Source of the DNA: Sulfuricurvum sp.
Lineage (GTDB): Bacteria; Campylobacterota; Campylobacteria; Campylobacterales; Sulfurimonadaceae
Length of the DNA stretch: 40,757 nt
Direction of reading: 5' to 3'
Assembly (NCBI RefSeq): GCF_022759005.1
Contig: NZ_JAEMQA010000084.1
Location: 1 to 40,757, forward strand
The position numbers and the translations under genes are program-made. Positions 20,189-30,494 of the stretch are shown piece after piece. A model generated the notes under the pieces. It was not told the DNA's origin. It searched no databases and saw only the letters and a list, made by a program, of their open reading frames with translations. Position 1 is the stretch's first letter, and each line of letters starts with the position of its first letter.

Positions 20189-21391
20189 ATGTACCTCTTT
20201 ACTTCTGAAGTCGTCTCCCCAGGGCACCCCGATAAATGTGCCGATATCATCGCCGACAGTATCGTCGATCGCCTCATCATCGGTGATCCGAAAAGCCGTG
20301 TCGCCAGCGAAGTTTTCGTTGCCGGCAAACATGTCGTTATCGGAGGAGAAGTTACTTCCAAAGTTGAACTCAGCACCAAAGAGTACAAACAAATCGCCCT
20401 CGATGCTCTGAAAAAAATCGGCTATAACGGTCATCCCCATTTCACGCGCGAAGAGTGCCTCCACCCAGATGACGTTCAGGTACAGGTGCTCCTTAACCGC
20501 CAATCTCCCGACATCAACCAAGGTGTTGACCAAGAAGACGGTGAGACGGGTGCAGGAGATCAGGGGATCATGTTCGGATACGCTGATTGTGAAACGGCAA
20601 ACTATATGCCCAGCGCAATCACCTATGCACGAATGCTGATGGAGAAAGTGTACCACTACGCATTGGCACATCCGCATAAACTCGGTGTCGATATTAAAAC
20701 TCAAGTCACCATGGATTACGGCTGTAAAGACAATTTTGAGACGTGTAATCCTCAATCGATCCACACCATCGTCGTCTCCGCTCCGTGTGTCAACACCATG
20801 AATATCGACCAAGTGCGTGAGCTGATCATGGAGCTGATCCTCGATACGGGGCTTCCGACCAATCTGTTTGATCCAAAAAACTGCATTATCCACATCAACC
20901 CGACCGGTAAATACGTCTCTCACTCAAGTCTCCACGACAGCGGTTTGACGGGACGCAAACTGATCGTGGATAGTTTCGGCGGCTACGCTCCTATCGGTGG
21001 AGGTGCTCAAAGTTCAAAAGATTATACGAAAGTAGACCGTTCAGGATTGTATGCGGGGCGTTGGATCGCGAAACACATCGTGGCCGCAGGGTTAGCGAAA
21101 AAAGCAATCGTTCAAATCAGCTACGCGATCGGGGTTGCCAAACCAACCTCGGTTGCCGTCGATACCTGCGGTACCTGTATTGAGGGATTGAACGACGATA
21201 TTCTCTCCTCATTCGTACATGACAATTTTCCCCTCACACCCAACTGGATCACCCGTAAATTTAATCTCGATCACCCGAGCGAAACAACATTCCTCTATGC
21301 CGATGTCGCCTCTCGCGGTCAAGTCGGCCAAAGCGACTATCCGTGGGAAAAATTGGATGAATTGGATACGTTTGAAAGGCTAAAATCTTGA
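20189..21391 (+). CDS. metK: S-adenosylmethionine synthetase
   Basis: TSEVVSPGHPDKCADIIADSIVD, GAGDQGIMFGYA, FGGYAPIGGGAQSSKDYTKVDRSGLYAGRWIAK. Confidence 0.97.
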   Translation: MYLFTSEVVSPGHPDKCADIIADSIVDRLIIGDPKSRVASEVFVAGKHVVIGGEVTSKVELSTKEYKQIALDALKKIGYNGHPHFTREECLHPDDVQVQVLLNRQSPDINQGVDQEDGETGAGDQGIMFGYADCETANYMPSAITYARMLMEKVYHYALAHPHKLGVDIKTQVTMDYGCKDNFETCNPQSIHTIVVSAPCVNTMNIDQVRELIMELILDTGLPTNLFDPKNCIIHINPTGKYVSHSSLHDSGLTGRKLIVDSFGGYAPIGGGAQSSKDYTKVDRSGLYAGRWIAKHIVAAGLAKKAIVQISYAIGVAKPTSVAVDTCGTCIEGLNDDILSSFVHDNFPLTPNWITRKFNLDHPSETTFLYADVASRGQVGQSDYPWEKLDELDTFERLKS

Positions 21392-22658
21392 AAAATACAC
21401 GGATTGCTATTGTTGGTTTAGGGTACGTCGGTTTACCGTTAGCGCATGCATTTGCCGAAAAGTACCATGTAATCGGATTCGATATCAATCAAAGTCGCAT
21501 AGACGAACTGAAAAATGGGATCGATCGTACGTTAGAGCTTGATAAATCTCAGATTGAAGCGGTCAAAGAGAGCCTTTTTTTACTGAGGGCATTGATGATT
21601 TAAGAGCAGCAAATATCTTTATTGTTACCGTACCAACCCCTATCGATGACAGCAACCGCCCAGATTTGACACCACTTATAAAATCATCGCAAACCGTAGG
21701 AAAAGTGCTCAAAAAAGGTGACATCGTCATCTATGAAAGTACTGTTTATCCCGGTGTTACCGAAGAGGTATGTGTCCCTGAACTCGAGCGTGCGTCAGGA
21801 TTCACCTTTAATGTCGATTTTTTCTGCGGCTATAGTCCAGAACGGATCAATCCGGGAGACAAAGAGCACACGGTTAAAAAAATTCTCAAGGTGACATCAG
21901 GCAGTACACCTGAAATTGCCGATCAGGTAGATACACTTTACCGTTCAATCATTACGGCCGGAACCCATAAAGCCAGCTCCATCAAAGTCGCTGAAGCATC
22001 AAAAGTGATTGAAAACACCCAACGAGACGTCAATATCGCACTCATCAATGAGCTTGCTCTCATTTTTGATACCATGGGGATTGATACCAACGAAGTCATC
22101 GAAGCCGCTGGTACAAAATGGAACTTTATCAAACTAAAGCCCGGTCTTGTCGGTGGGCACTGCATCGGTGTTGATCCGTATTATCTGACATTTAAAGCCG
22201 AAGAATTGGGCTATAAACCTAATCTCATTTTGGGTGCGCGACAGATCAATAACGGGATGAGTAAATACATTGCCGAAAAAACAATCAAATGTATGATTGA
22301 ATCGGACAAAAAGATCAAAAATGCACGTGTACTTGTTTTAGGTGTCACGTTCAAAGAAAATTGTCCGGATATGCGAAACACAAAAGTCTTGGACATTGTC
22401 GCAGAACTTGAATCCTATGGTTGTGCCGTCGATATTTACGATCCATGGGTTGATCCTACCGAAGAAAAACACCATTACCGAGTTGAAATCATCCCTAATC
22501 CTTTTCAAGCTGAAACCCTTTATGACGCAATCATTTTAGCCGTGGCACATAATCAATTTCAAAATTTAAGTGAAGACGATTATCGCCGTATTTCCAGCGA
22601 GTCTCCTGTTGTCATCGATGTCAAAGGAATCGTTCCCAACCCTGCATGGAGATTATAA
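21388..22658 (+). CDS. TviB/WbpO/WbpA-type nucleotide-sugar 6-dehydrogenase, interrupted by a -1 frameshift at 21576-21582
   Basis: ORF 21388-21603 (TTG start overlapping the metK stop; IAIVGLGYVGLPLAHAFAEKYHVIGFDIN) and ORF 21666-22658 join after a -1 shift at T_TTT_TTA to give ...KESLFFTEGIDDLRAANIFIVTVPTPIDDSNRPDLTPL...; SPERINPGDKEH and GLVGGHCIGVDPYYL motifs. Confidence 0.88.
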
Positions 22659-23614
22659 TGAGTAAAAATTTTGCATTGATCGGCGCTGCTGGCTACATCG
22701 CTCCTCGCCATATGAAAGCGATCAAAGAGACCGGAAATACCCTTGTTGCTGCATTGGACAAATACGATGGAATCGGAATTATGGATAGCCATTTTCCACA
22801 AGCCCATTTTTTTACCGAATTTGAACGTTTTGACCGATTTGTCGATAAGTTTCACCGCGAAAACGATAAAAAAATCGAGTACATTGCGATAGCCAGCCCC
22901 AATTATTTGCATGACAGTCATATCCGTTTTGCTCTCAAAAGCGGAGCTCATGCTATCTGTGAAAAACCGCTCGTTTTAAATCCCCATAATATCGATCAAC
23001 TCAAAATCATCGAAGAGGAAACGGGGAAAAAAGTGTATACGATACTTCAACTGCGTCTACACGATTCCATTATTGCTCTAAAAAACAAAATAGCCGCAGA
23101 GATAGAAGCTGACCCAACCAAAATTTACGATTTGGATCTTACCTATCTAACCAGTCGGGGAAAATGGTATTTTGTGAGCTGGAAAGGGGACGAAGCCAAA
23201 AGCGGCGGTATCGCTTCCAATATCGGTGTCCACTTTTTTGACATGCTCTCATGGATTTTTGGTCCTATAGAAGAAAATATTGTCCACATCAAACAAGCCG
23301 ACACCAACGCAGGATACATGAAGCTCAAAAATGCACGTGTTCGCTGGTTTCTCTCAGTCAACTACGAGTATATCCCCGATGATGTGAAAGCTAACGGCAA
23401 AACGACGTATCGCAGTATCACCGTAAACGGTGATGAATTCGAATTTAGCGAAGGCTTTACCGATTTGCATACGACAAGCTATAAACATATTCTCGAAGGC
23501 GGCGGCTTCGGTTTGGATGAAGCACGCAACTCAATCGAAATTGTTTCTGCTATTCGAAAACTCTCTCCTATCGGCTTAAATGGAAACTATCACCCGTTTT
23601 GCGAGAAAATTTAA
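22658..23614 (+). CDS. wbpB: WbpB-like Gfo/Idh/MocA dehydrogenase (UDP-GlcNAcA 3-dehydrogenase)
   Basis: NFALIGAAGYIAPRHMKAIKETGN; IASPNYLHDSHIRFALKSGAHAICEKPLVL. Start at MSKNFALIG (22658) preferred. Confidence 0.85.
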   Translation: MSKNFALIGAAGYIAPRHMKAIKETGNTLVAALDKYDGIGIMDSHFPQAHFFTEFERFDRFVDKFHRENDKKIEYIAIASPNYLHDSHIRFALKSGAHAICEKPLVLNPHNIDQLKIIEEETGKKVYTILQLRLHDSIIALKNKIAAEIEADPTKIYDLDLTYLTSRGKWYFVSWKGDEAKSGGIASNIGVHFFDMLSWIFGPIEENIVHIKQADTNAGYMKLKNARVRWFLSVNYEYIPDDVKANGKTTYRSITVNGDEFEFSEGFTDLHTTSYKHILEGGGFGLDEARNSIEIVSAIRKLSPIGLNGNYHPFCEKI

Positions 23615-23615
23615 T

Positions 23616-24191
23616 ATGTCCGGCTATATTGCTCACGAGAGTGCCTATATTGACGATGGAGTAACCATCGGCAATCATACAAAAATATGGCATTTTAGCC
23701 ATATTCTCTCCGGCACTGTCATCGGAGAAAACTGCTCTTTCGGTCAAAACTGTGTAATAGGACCAAAAGTGAAAATCGGAAACGGTGTCAAGGTTCAAAA
23801 CAATGTGAGCATCTACGAAGGTGTTGAGTGCGAAGACGACGTCTTTTTAGGTCCGAGTATGGTTTTTACCAATGTCATTAATCCCAGAGCTTTTATCGTT
23901 CGTCGAGAAGAGTTCAGAAAAACACTTCTAAAACGGGGTTGCAGCATCGGTGCCAATGCAACGATTGTTTGCGGTGTCACGATCGGTGAGTACGCCTTGA
24001 TCGGCAGCGGCTCCGTGGTGAACCGTGATGTCAAGCCCTATGGACTAATGGTCGGTGTCCCTGCACGTCAGATCGGTTGGGTCAGTCGCGCTGGAAATAC
24101 GCTCTCCTTTGATGCTGATGGAATCGCAATAGATCCTTATGACGGAAGCCGTTATCAACTCGAAAATGATCTATTAAAGGTACTTGGATGA
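23616..24191 (+). CDS. wbpD: WbpD-like UDP-sugar N-acetyltransferase (left-handed beta-helix)
   Basis: Hexapeptide repeats: SGYIAHESAYIDDGVTIGNHTKIWHFSHILSGTVIGENCSFGQNCVIGPKVKIGNGVKVQNNVSIYEGVECEDDVFLGPSMVFTNVINPRA. Confidence 0.87.
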   Translation: MSGYIAHESAYIDDGVTIGNHTKIWHFSHILSGTVIGENCSFGQNCVIGPKVKIGNGVKVQNNVSIYEGVECEDDVFLGPSMVFTNVINPRAFIVRREEFRKTLLKRGCSIGANATIVCGVTIGEYALIGSGSVVNRDVKPYGLMVGVPARQIGWVSRAGNTLSFDADGIAIDPYDGSRYQLENDLLKVLG

Positions 24192-25285
24192 ACATCGATT
24201 TCGCCAATCTACAAAAACATTATCTTCTCTATAAAGAAGAGATCGACACAGCCGTGCATGCCGTCATGGAAAAATGCAACTTCATTATGGGTGAAGAGGT
24301 AATACAACTCGAAGAAGAACTGGCTAATTACGCCGGTGTCAAACACGCTATTACGTGTTCGAGCGGGACAGACGCATTGCAACTCTCATTAATGGCAATC
24401 GATATCGCACCCGGCGATGAAGTGATCACCACCCCTTTTACGTTTATCGCAACAGCCGAGATGATTGCTCATTTAGGAGCCATACCCGTCTTTGTCGATA
24501 TCGACGAAGCGACCTATACCATTGATCCTACTAAAATCGAAGCCGCCATTACTCCCAAAACCAAAGCAATCATACCCGTCAGTCTCTATGGGCAATGTGC
24601 CGATATGGATGCGATCAATGCCGTTGCAGAAAAGTACCATCTCATTGTCATTGAAGACGGAGCCCAAAGCTTTGGCGCTACCTACAAAGGTAAAAAATCG
24701 TGCGGACTCAGTGAGATCGGTTGTACGAGTTTTTTCCCCGCCAAACCATTGGGATGCTTTGGAGACGGAGGAGCCGTTTTTACCGATAATGATCGGCTTG
24801 CTGAGAAAATTCGTTCCCTTCGGGTACACGGTCAAAGCAAACGCTATCATCACCGTTATATCGGTATCGGAGGACGCCTTGACACGATTCAAGCGGCTGT
24901 TCTTTTGGTCAAACTACGACACTATGAATGCGATCTCTCGATGCGCCAAACAGTTGCTCATCACTATGATACAGTGCTCTCTTCAAAATATCCCATCCCT
25001 TTTATCGCACCTGAATACACCTCTGCTTATGCACAATACTCGATTCGGGTACAAAACCGTGATGTAGTCCAAGAAAAACTCAAAAGTGCCGGAATTCCAA
25101 CAGCCGTCCATTACCCAATGCCGCTGCATTTACAGGAGTGTTTTACATATCTTGGATACCGAGTAGGAGATTTCCCGGTGTGTGAACGCGTTTCAAAAGA
25201 GATTATGAGTCTTCCGATGAACCCGTTTCTGAGTAATGAAGAGATTGCATACATTTCTCATAAGGTTATCGAATGTTTGGGATAA
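24188..25285 (+). CDS. wbpE: WbpE-like DegT/DnrJ/EryC1/StrS aminotransferase
   Basis: HAITCSSGTDALQLSLMAIDI, GDEVITTPFTFIATAEMI, VIEDGAQSFGATYKGKKSCGLSEIGCTSFFPAKPLGCFGDGGAVFT. Confidence 0.87.
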   Translation: MNIDFANLQKHYLLYKEEIDTAVHAVMEKCNFIMGEEVIQLEEELANYAGVKHAITCSSGTDALQLSLMAIDIAPGDEVITTPFTFIATAEMIAHLGAIPVFVDIDEATYTIDPTKIEAAITPKTKAIIPVSLYGQCADMDAINAVAEKYHLIVIEDGAQSFGATYKGKKSCGLSEIGCTSFFPAKPLGCFGDGGAVFTDNDRLAEKIRSLRVHGQSKRYHHRYIGIGGRLDTIQAAVLLVKLRHYECDLSMRQTVAHHYDTVLSSKYPIPFIAPEYTSAYAQYSIRVQNRDVVQEKLKSAGIPTAVHYPMPLHLQECFTYLGYRVGDFPVCERVSKEIMSLPMNPFLSNEEIAYISHKVIECLG

Positions 25286-25800
25286 TCCAAAAAGCATTAC
25301 GCCGTTTAAAAATTCTTCCCCCTATTCAACCGCTGTATACCATTGGAAATGTTAAATACAACAATTCCATTATCGATGGGTTGGTTCCCCAATTTGTAGA
25401 AATCGGCGATAATTTTATCTCGGCTCCAGGATCAGTAATTCTCGCACACGATGCAAGTCTTTTGTACCATACCGGAAGTTACCGAATCCAAAAAACACTC
25501 ATCGGCAACAATGTTTTTTTAGGGGCGAATGCCATCATTTTACCCGGAGTGACCGTTGGCGACAATGCTATCATCGGTGCGGGGAGCGTAGTTACAAAAG
25601 ATATCCCTTCAAATATGGTAGTAGCCGGCAATCCCGCCAAAGTACTCTATTCTGTGCAAGACTATATTCAAAAATGCGAAGATAAAAATATTTTGGTACA
25701 AGCACCCGATTCGTTTCAAAAAATTTTTCATGGACAACGACTCACACAAGATGATATAGCAGCCTTGCAAAAAACTGCTATTGAAAAATATGTTCAATGA
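25273..25800 (+). CDS. hexapeptide-repeat acyltransferase
   Basis: IGNNVFLGANAIILPGVTVGDNAIIGAGSVVTKDIPSNMVVAGNPAKV. Confidence 0.8.
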   Translation: MFGIIQKALRRLKILPPIQPLYTIGNVKYNNSIIDGLVPQFVEIGDNFISAPGSVILAHDASLLYHTGSYRIQKTLIGNNVFLGANAIILPGVTVGDNAIIGAGSVVTKDIPSNMVVAGNPAKVLYSVQDYIQKCEDKNILVQAPDSFQKIFHGQRLTQDDIAALQKTAIEKYVQ

Positions 25801-27068
25801 AATTACTGCATAAAGCACTCTCAAGTATAGTTGCTTTCCGAGAGCGGCAAGGTTTTTGGATTTTTGGCTCCATTCTTATAGAACGGTTAGGAAGCTTTCT
25901 TCTGACGGCTGTTATGGCTCGAACCCTTTCACCCATGGGTTTTGGTCAACTCTCTTCAATACGAACTGCCCTAGGCGTTGTTCAGCCACTCGCCGGAGGA
26001 GGTGCCCAACACGCACTGCTTCGATACGGTGTTTTACTACCCACGGATGATGAGCGTCGAATATTGACTTTAGGCGCTATCGCATTTGGATCGTTTTTTT
26101 CTATCATTCCAATCATAGGGTTAATCCTTTGGTATCTTTATTTTTCCCCTTCTTTTTCGGATGAAGGAGAATACTCTTTCTGGATCATCGTTTTTTCACT
26201 TGCGAGCTATAATCTTTTCGAGATCGTTCGCAACTATTGTCGTATAGTGTCCGACAACAAGCGTTTTGTTTTTTTAGGTATGACGTACACCGTGTTGCTC
26301 ATTATTCTAGGATGGCTTGTTTCCCGATGGGGAATTGTCGGTTTTGCATCCCTTTTTGCACTCATCCCCTTGCTTCTCGGTCTCAGTGCAATACCTCAGC
26401 TTTTAATTCATCACCGAAACATTGTGATGCCTAAGCGTGATTTTTGGTACTATGGGTTTCATGTCGGAAGCGGTGCTATGGTGAATCAACTTTTTTTCTC
26501 ACTGGATATATTGTTGCTTACCGCGACGGGCACCGATTCATCTTTGATCGCGGCATACAAAATTGCGACGATCATCCCCTACAGCCTCTTCATTTTACCG
26601 GGATCATTTTTGAGTGCCGATTTGCTTCATCTCACTCGCCATAGCCATGATAGATCTGCCCTCATGGAATATATTCGATCCTATTTTTCTATTTTCGCTT
26701 TATTGACTCCGATCCTTATCGCAATGCTGTGGTTCCTTTCGGAACCCCTTATAGAGTGGTGCTTTGGCAACAATTATCCTCTATCGGCATCCCTGCAAAA
26801 TATTTTTTTAGTCGGTTTAGCGGGAACCTTTCTTTTGCGTATCCCCTTTGGTAATATCCTACAAGCCGTAGGCAAAGCAAACTGGAATGTATGGCATGCC
26901 GTTTTATTGATTCCGCTTTCCGCTATAGCTATGCATCAAGCGATTGAAACACATGGTGTCATCGGAGCTGCATGGGTAACATCCATCACGTTTCTCATAT
27001 CGGGAATCATATCCCTGCTGCTCTTTGGACTGTATCTCCGTACCCTTGCAAAAAGTAATCACCAATGA
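25797..27068 (+). CDS. Wzx-like polysaccharide flippase (MOP superfamily)
   Basis: 423 aa polytopic protein; FGSILIERLGSFLLTAVMARTLSPMGFGQLSSIRTALGVVQPLAGGGAQHALLRYG. Confidence 0.8.
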   Translation: MKLLHKALSSIVAFRERQGFWIFGSILIERLGSFLLTAVMARTLSPMGFGQLSSIRTALGVVQPLAGGGAQHALLRYGVLLPTDDERRILTLGAIAFGSFFSIIPIIGLILWYLYFSPSFSDEGEYSFWIIVFSLASYNLFEIVRNYCRIVSDNKRFVFLGMTYTVLLIILGWLVSRWGIVGFASLFALIPLLLGLSAIPQLLIHHRNIVMPKRDFWYYGFHVGSGAMVNQLFFSLDILLLTATGTDSSLIAAYKIATIIPYSLFILPGSFLSADLLHLTRHSHDRSALMEYIRSYFSIFALLTPILIAMLWFLSEPLIEWCFGNNYPLSASLQNIFLVGLAGTFLLRIPFGNILQAVGKANWNVWHAVLLIPLSAIAMHQAIETHGVIGAAWVTSITFLISGIISLLLFGLYLRTLAKSNHQ

Positions 27069-28222
27069 AGCTTTTTATTCTCGGGAATCCAGACTCACCG
27101 TTTGTCCACTTTTTCGCCCTATGGCTCAAAAAAATACGCGGAGAAACCCTACATATCGATGGGGTAACATTTGATTCATCTGAGAAAAAATATTCCGAAG
27201 AGGTTATCCATACATTGACTCCTACCCCTCATGCCAAATGGGTACGCTTTTTTTGCCGTTTACCGAAGGTAGGGTTACTGATTCAAGCCGCCACACTGCA
27301 TTCAAAATGTGCAAAAAAAGAGCCTTATGACATCTGTCATATTCAGTTTGTCATGCCTTTGTATACAATTATTCTCTCTTTGTTGGGAATACGCTATCGT
27401 ACCTTGATCCTCTCTTTTTGGGGAAGCGACTATTATCGCGTCTCAGGAATTTGGCGGTGGATGCAAAAAATTTTGGTGAAGAGAGCCGACTGGATAACCT
27501 TCGCCAATGAAACCACTCGCAACGATTTTCAAAACTCGTTCTCTATCGATCCCAAAAAACTCGTTATTGCGCGCTTCGGACTTGCCCCCTTGGAGACAAT
27601 CGATCACCTTTCAATGTCTGTTTCCGAGTGTAAAGAAGCCCTCAGCATCAATCCCGCCTATACGGTTGTCGCTTGCGGATACAACGCCAGCCCTTTTCAA
27701 CAGCACGAACGAATTATCGATTCATTGGAGACCCTCTTGGATCAGCTCCCCTCCGATATTATTTTTGTGTTTCTCTTGAGTTACGGCGGATCCGTTTCGT
27801 ACCGTGAACGCATCCGTGAACGATTAAACCGTTCACCTATCCGCTCCGTTTGTCTGAACGACTACCTCAACAACACCCAAGTGGCTATTTTTCGAAAAGC
27901 TACCGATATCATGATTCATATCCCTACAACCGACCAGTTCTCGGGATCGATGCAAGAACACCTGTATGCTGGGTCAAAAGTTATCACAGGGGCATGGCTC
28001 CCCTATTCTCCATGGATTGAGCGGGGATTACTTCTGGAACAAATAGATACTCCTGACGAGATCGGCATCGCACTTCTGCGCGTTTTGAACCACAAAACCG
28101 ATAATAGACTTATTCAAGAGCAAAACCGAAAAGTCATCCGAGCTCTATCGAGTTGGGAAACGTGTATCGAGGATTGGAGTCACCTGTACGACAGAGCGCT
28201 AACGCACAAGGAGCCACAATGA
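27065..28222 (+). CDS. putative glycosyltransferase (GT-B like)
   Basis: 385 aa; YRTLILSFWGSDYYRVSG, LLSYGGSVSYRERIRERL, MIHIPTTDQFSGSMQEHLYAGSKVITG. Confidence 0.65.
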   Translation: MKLFILGNPDSPFVHFFALWLKKIRGETLHIDGVTFDSSEKKYSEEVIHTLTPTPHAKWVRFFCRLPKVGLLIQAATLHSKCAKKEPYDICHIQFVMPLYTIILSLLGIRYRTLILSFWGSDYYRVSGIWRWMQKILVKRADWITFANETTRNDFQNSFSIDPKKLVIARFGLAPLETIDHLSMSVSECKEALSINPAYTVVACGYNASPFQQHERIIDSLETLLDQLPSDIIFVFLLSYGGSVSYRERIRERLNRSPIRSVCLNDYLNNTQVAIFRKATDIMIHIPTTDQFSGSMQEHLYAGSKVITGAWLPYSPWIERGLLLEQIDTPDEIGIALLRVLNHKTDNRLIQEQNRKVIRALSSWETCIEDWSHLYDRALTHKEPQ

Positions 28223-29349
28223 AAATAGCTTACTTAACCCATGAAGATATCTCCCGTCCCAGTGGTGTAACCAACAAAATGAACGGTCAAATCACACAAT
28301 GGAAAGAAATTGGGATGCAAACCAAACTTTTTTCATTGAAATCTTCAAAACCCGATAGTCCCGTTGCCGAGAGTGAAATCTTATCGGTGTGCACCTCCAA
28401 AAAATTTAGCCGAAAATATCTCGCAATGGCACGATCGGTTACCCAACTACATAAAAAACTCGCGCTGTTCCAACCCGATATTATTTACACACGCGCCCTT
28501 TTATATGTACCGAATCTTATCTCAACCCTCAAACGCGCTGCACCTTATGTCGTCGAAATTAACTCGAACGATGTGGCCGAGCTAAAAACATTTAGCCGTG
28601 CCGGACATTGGTATAATCTTCTGACACGAGATCTTTTTTTCAAAAATGCCGCTGCATTCGTATGCGTATCGCGGGAGCTCTCTTTGATTGAGCCTTTTGC
28701 GAAATACGGCAAACCGACCCTCGTGATAGGCAACGGAATCGATACGCAAAAATATAAAAACATCCCATCAACAGCCCCAGAGGAGGGTTCTTGCCGATTT
28801 GTATTTATCGGAACACCCGGACAAAGTTGGCATGGAATCGACAAAATTGCCTTTTTAGCCTCCGCATTGCCAAATGAGCATTTTACGATTATCGGGCTCA
28901 CAACCCAAGAACTCGAAAAAGAGCTCAACTGTAACGTTCCGTCCAATCTTGAAGCAATCGGCTATTTAGACGATCAGGCTTCTTCTGAAGCGATTGCATC
29001 GGCACATATCGGCATCGGAACCCTCTCCTTATATGCCAAAGAATTAGAAGAGGCATCCGCACTGAAAGTGCGCCAATATCTCGCACTCGGGTTGCCGGTT
29101 ATTTTAGGCTGCAAAGATACCGATCTCTCCTCGCATTCAGAACCGTTTATTCTCGAACTTCCCAATACGCCTGATAATATTTCTGGACACATAGAAGAGA
29201 TTAAACGCTTCAGCATATCAGCAAGAGGCATTGATCGTACCCTGATTCGAGATTTTGCTGCACGTGTTCTCGACACACGGGTAAAAGAAAAAAAACGTCT
29301 CGATTTTTTGCAAACCATCCTATCTCAGACACAAAAGAAAACTCGATGA
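28219..29349 (+). CDS. glycosyltransferase family 4-like
   Basis: Start set at ATG 28219 (MKIAYLTHEDISRPSGVTNKMNGQ), ATGA overlap with the previous gene; VIGNGIDTQKYKNIP, LKVRQYLALGLPVILGCKDTD. Confidence 0.8.
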   Translation: MKIAYLTHEDISRPSGVTNKMNGQITQWKEIGMQTKLFSLKSSKPDSPVAESEILSVCTSKKFSRKYLAMARSVTQLHKKLALFQPDIIYTRALLYVPNLISTLKRAAPYVVEINSNDVAELKTFSRAGHWYNLLTRDLFFKNAAAFVCVSRELSLIEPFAKYGKPTLVIGNGIDTQKYKNIPSTAPEEGSCRFVFIGTPGQSWHGIDKIAFLASALPNEHFTIIGLTTQELEKELNCNVPSNLEAIGYLDDQASSEAIASAHIGIGTLSLYAKELEEASALKVRQYLALGLPVILGCKDTDLSSHSEPFILELPNTPDNISGHIEEIKRFSISARGIDRTLIRDFAARVLDTRVKEKKRLDFLQTILSQTQKKTR

Positions 29350-30494
29350 ATCTTTTACGCTTCGGCTTCCTCTCTCACCTTGATCTCAATCTCTATCTCT
29401 TTCGCACCCCTATTATGAAAGAGCTAATCCGCAGAGGGCATACCGTGTATGCCATATGTCCAAAAGGGGATAAAAACAAGGCGTTACGGGAGATTGGATG
29501 CCATGTGATCAACTATGAGATTGATCGAAAAGGGCTAAACCCTTTTAGCGAAAAGCAATCGATCGATAACATCTATCATGCACTCAAAAATTTGAACATC
29601 GATATTCTGCATACGTTTACCGCCAAACCCAATATCTACGGAACATTCGCGGGACACAAAGCAGGTATACCCGTCATTTTAAATCTTGTGGAGGGGTTGG
29701 GGTCTTTTTATATCAAAAATACCCCTAAAACCATACTCATTCGAACAATCATGGAGCGGTTGTACAAACGAGCGTTTCATCTTTCGCAAGGATGCGTGTT
29801 CGTCAACACCGACGATCCGGCGTATATGATCAACAAAAAACTACTCCCCAAAGAGAAAGTCAAAATCATTAAAAGTGTCGGGGTCGATACCCAAAAATTC
29901 AGTATGCAAAACTACTCCGACGATACAATCATTTCGCTAAAACAGATCCACAATCTAAGCGACAAAAAGGTTGTGCTGATGGTAGCGCGGGCAATCTGGG
30001 ACAAAGGAGTCCGCGAATATTATGAAGCGGCCAAAATCGTGAAAAACCGCTATCCCGATACCGAATTTTTACTCGTCGGAGGAACAGATGAGGGAAATCC
30101 GACCTGCGCAAGTGAAGCTTTTTTAAATTCCGATGGTGTAAAATGGCTAAAACATAGAAACGATATAGCCGATCTCACGGCTCTTTGCGATATATATGTT
30201 CTTCCAAGCTATCGAGAAGGGCTCCCCGCAACTTTAATGGAGGCGGCATCTATGGCAAAACCCATCGTCACCACCGATACAGTCGGCTGCAAAGAGGTGG
30301 TTGATGATGGCATTAACGGCTTTTTGGTCCCTGTGAAAGATTCCCTAGCCTTAGCAGAAAAAATCGCCCATTTACTTGAGGACAACCAGTTGCGCATCTC
30401 AATGGGAAATGCAGGAAGAACAAAAGCATTGAGAGAATTTGCTATAGAAAACGTAGTTCAACAGTATATGGAATATTATGAAACGTTTATTTGA
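29346..30494 (+). CDS. glycosyltransferase family 4 (PglA-like by position and sequence)
   Basis: [80 protein letters not shown]. Confidence 0.85.
   Translation: MNLLRFGFLSHLDLNLYLFRTPIMKELIRRGHTVYAICPKGDKNKALREIGCHVINYEIDRKGLNPFSEKQSIDNIYHALKNLNIDILHTFTAKPNIYGTFAGHKAGIPVILNLVEGLGSFYIKNTPKTILIRTIMERLYKRAFHLSQGCVFVNTDDPAYMINKKLLPKEKVKIIKSVGVDTQKFSMQNYSDDTIISLKQIHNLSDKKVVLMVARAIWDKGVREYYEAAKIVKNRYPDTEFLLVGGTDEGNPTCASEAFLNSDGVKWLKHRNDIADLTALCDIYVLPSYREGLPATLMEAASMAKPIVTTDTVGCKEVVDDGINGFLVPVKDSLALAEKIAHLLEDNQLRISMGNAGRTKALREFAIENVVQQYMEYYETFI

Noticed and set aside
20108-20923. 271-aa minus-strand ORF opposite metK
   Set aside because: Antisense to metK with no recognisable domain; a shadow ORF.
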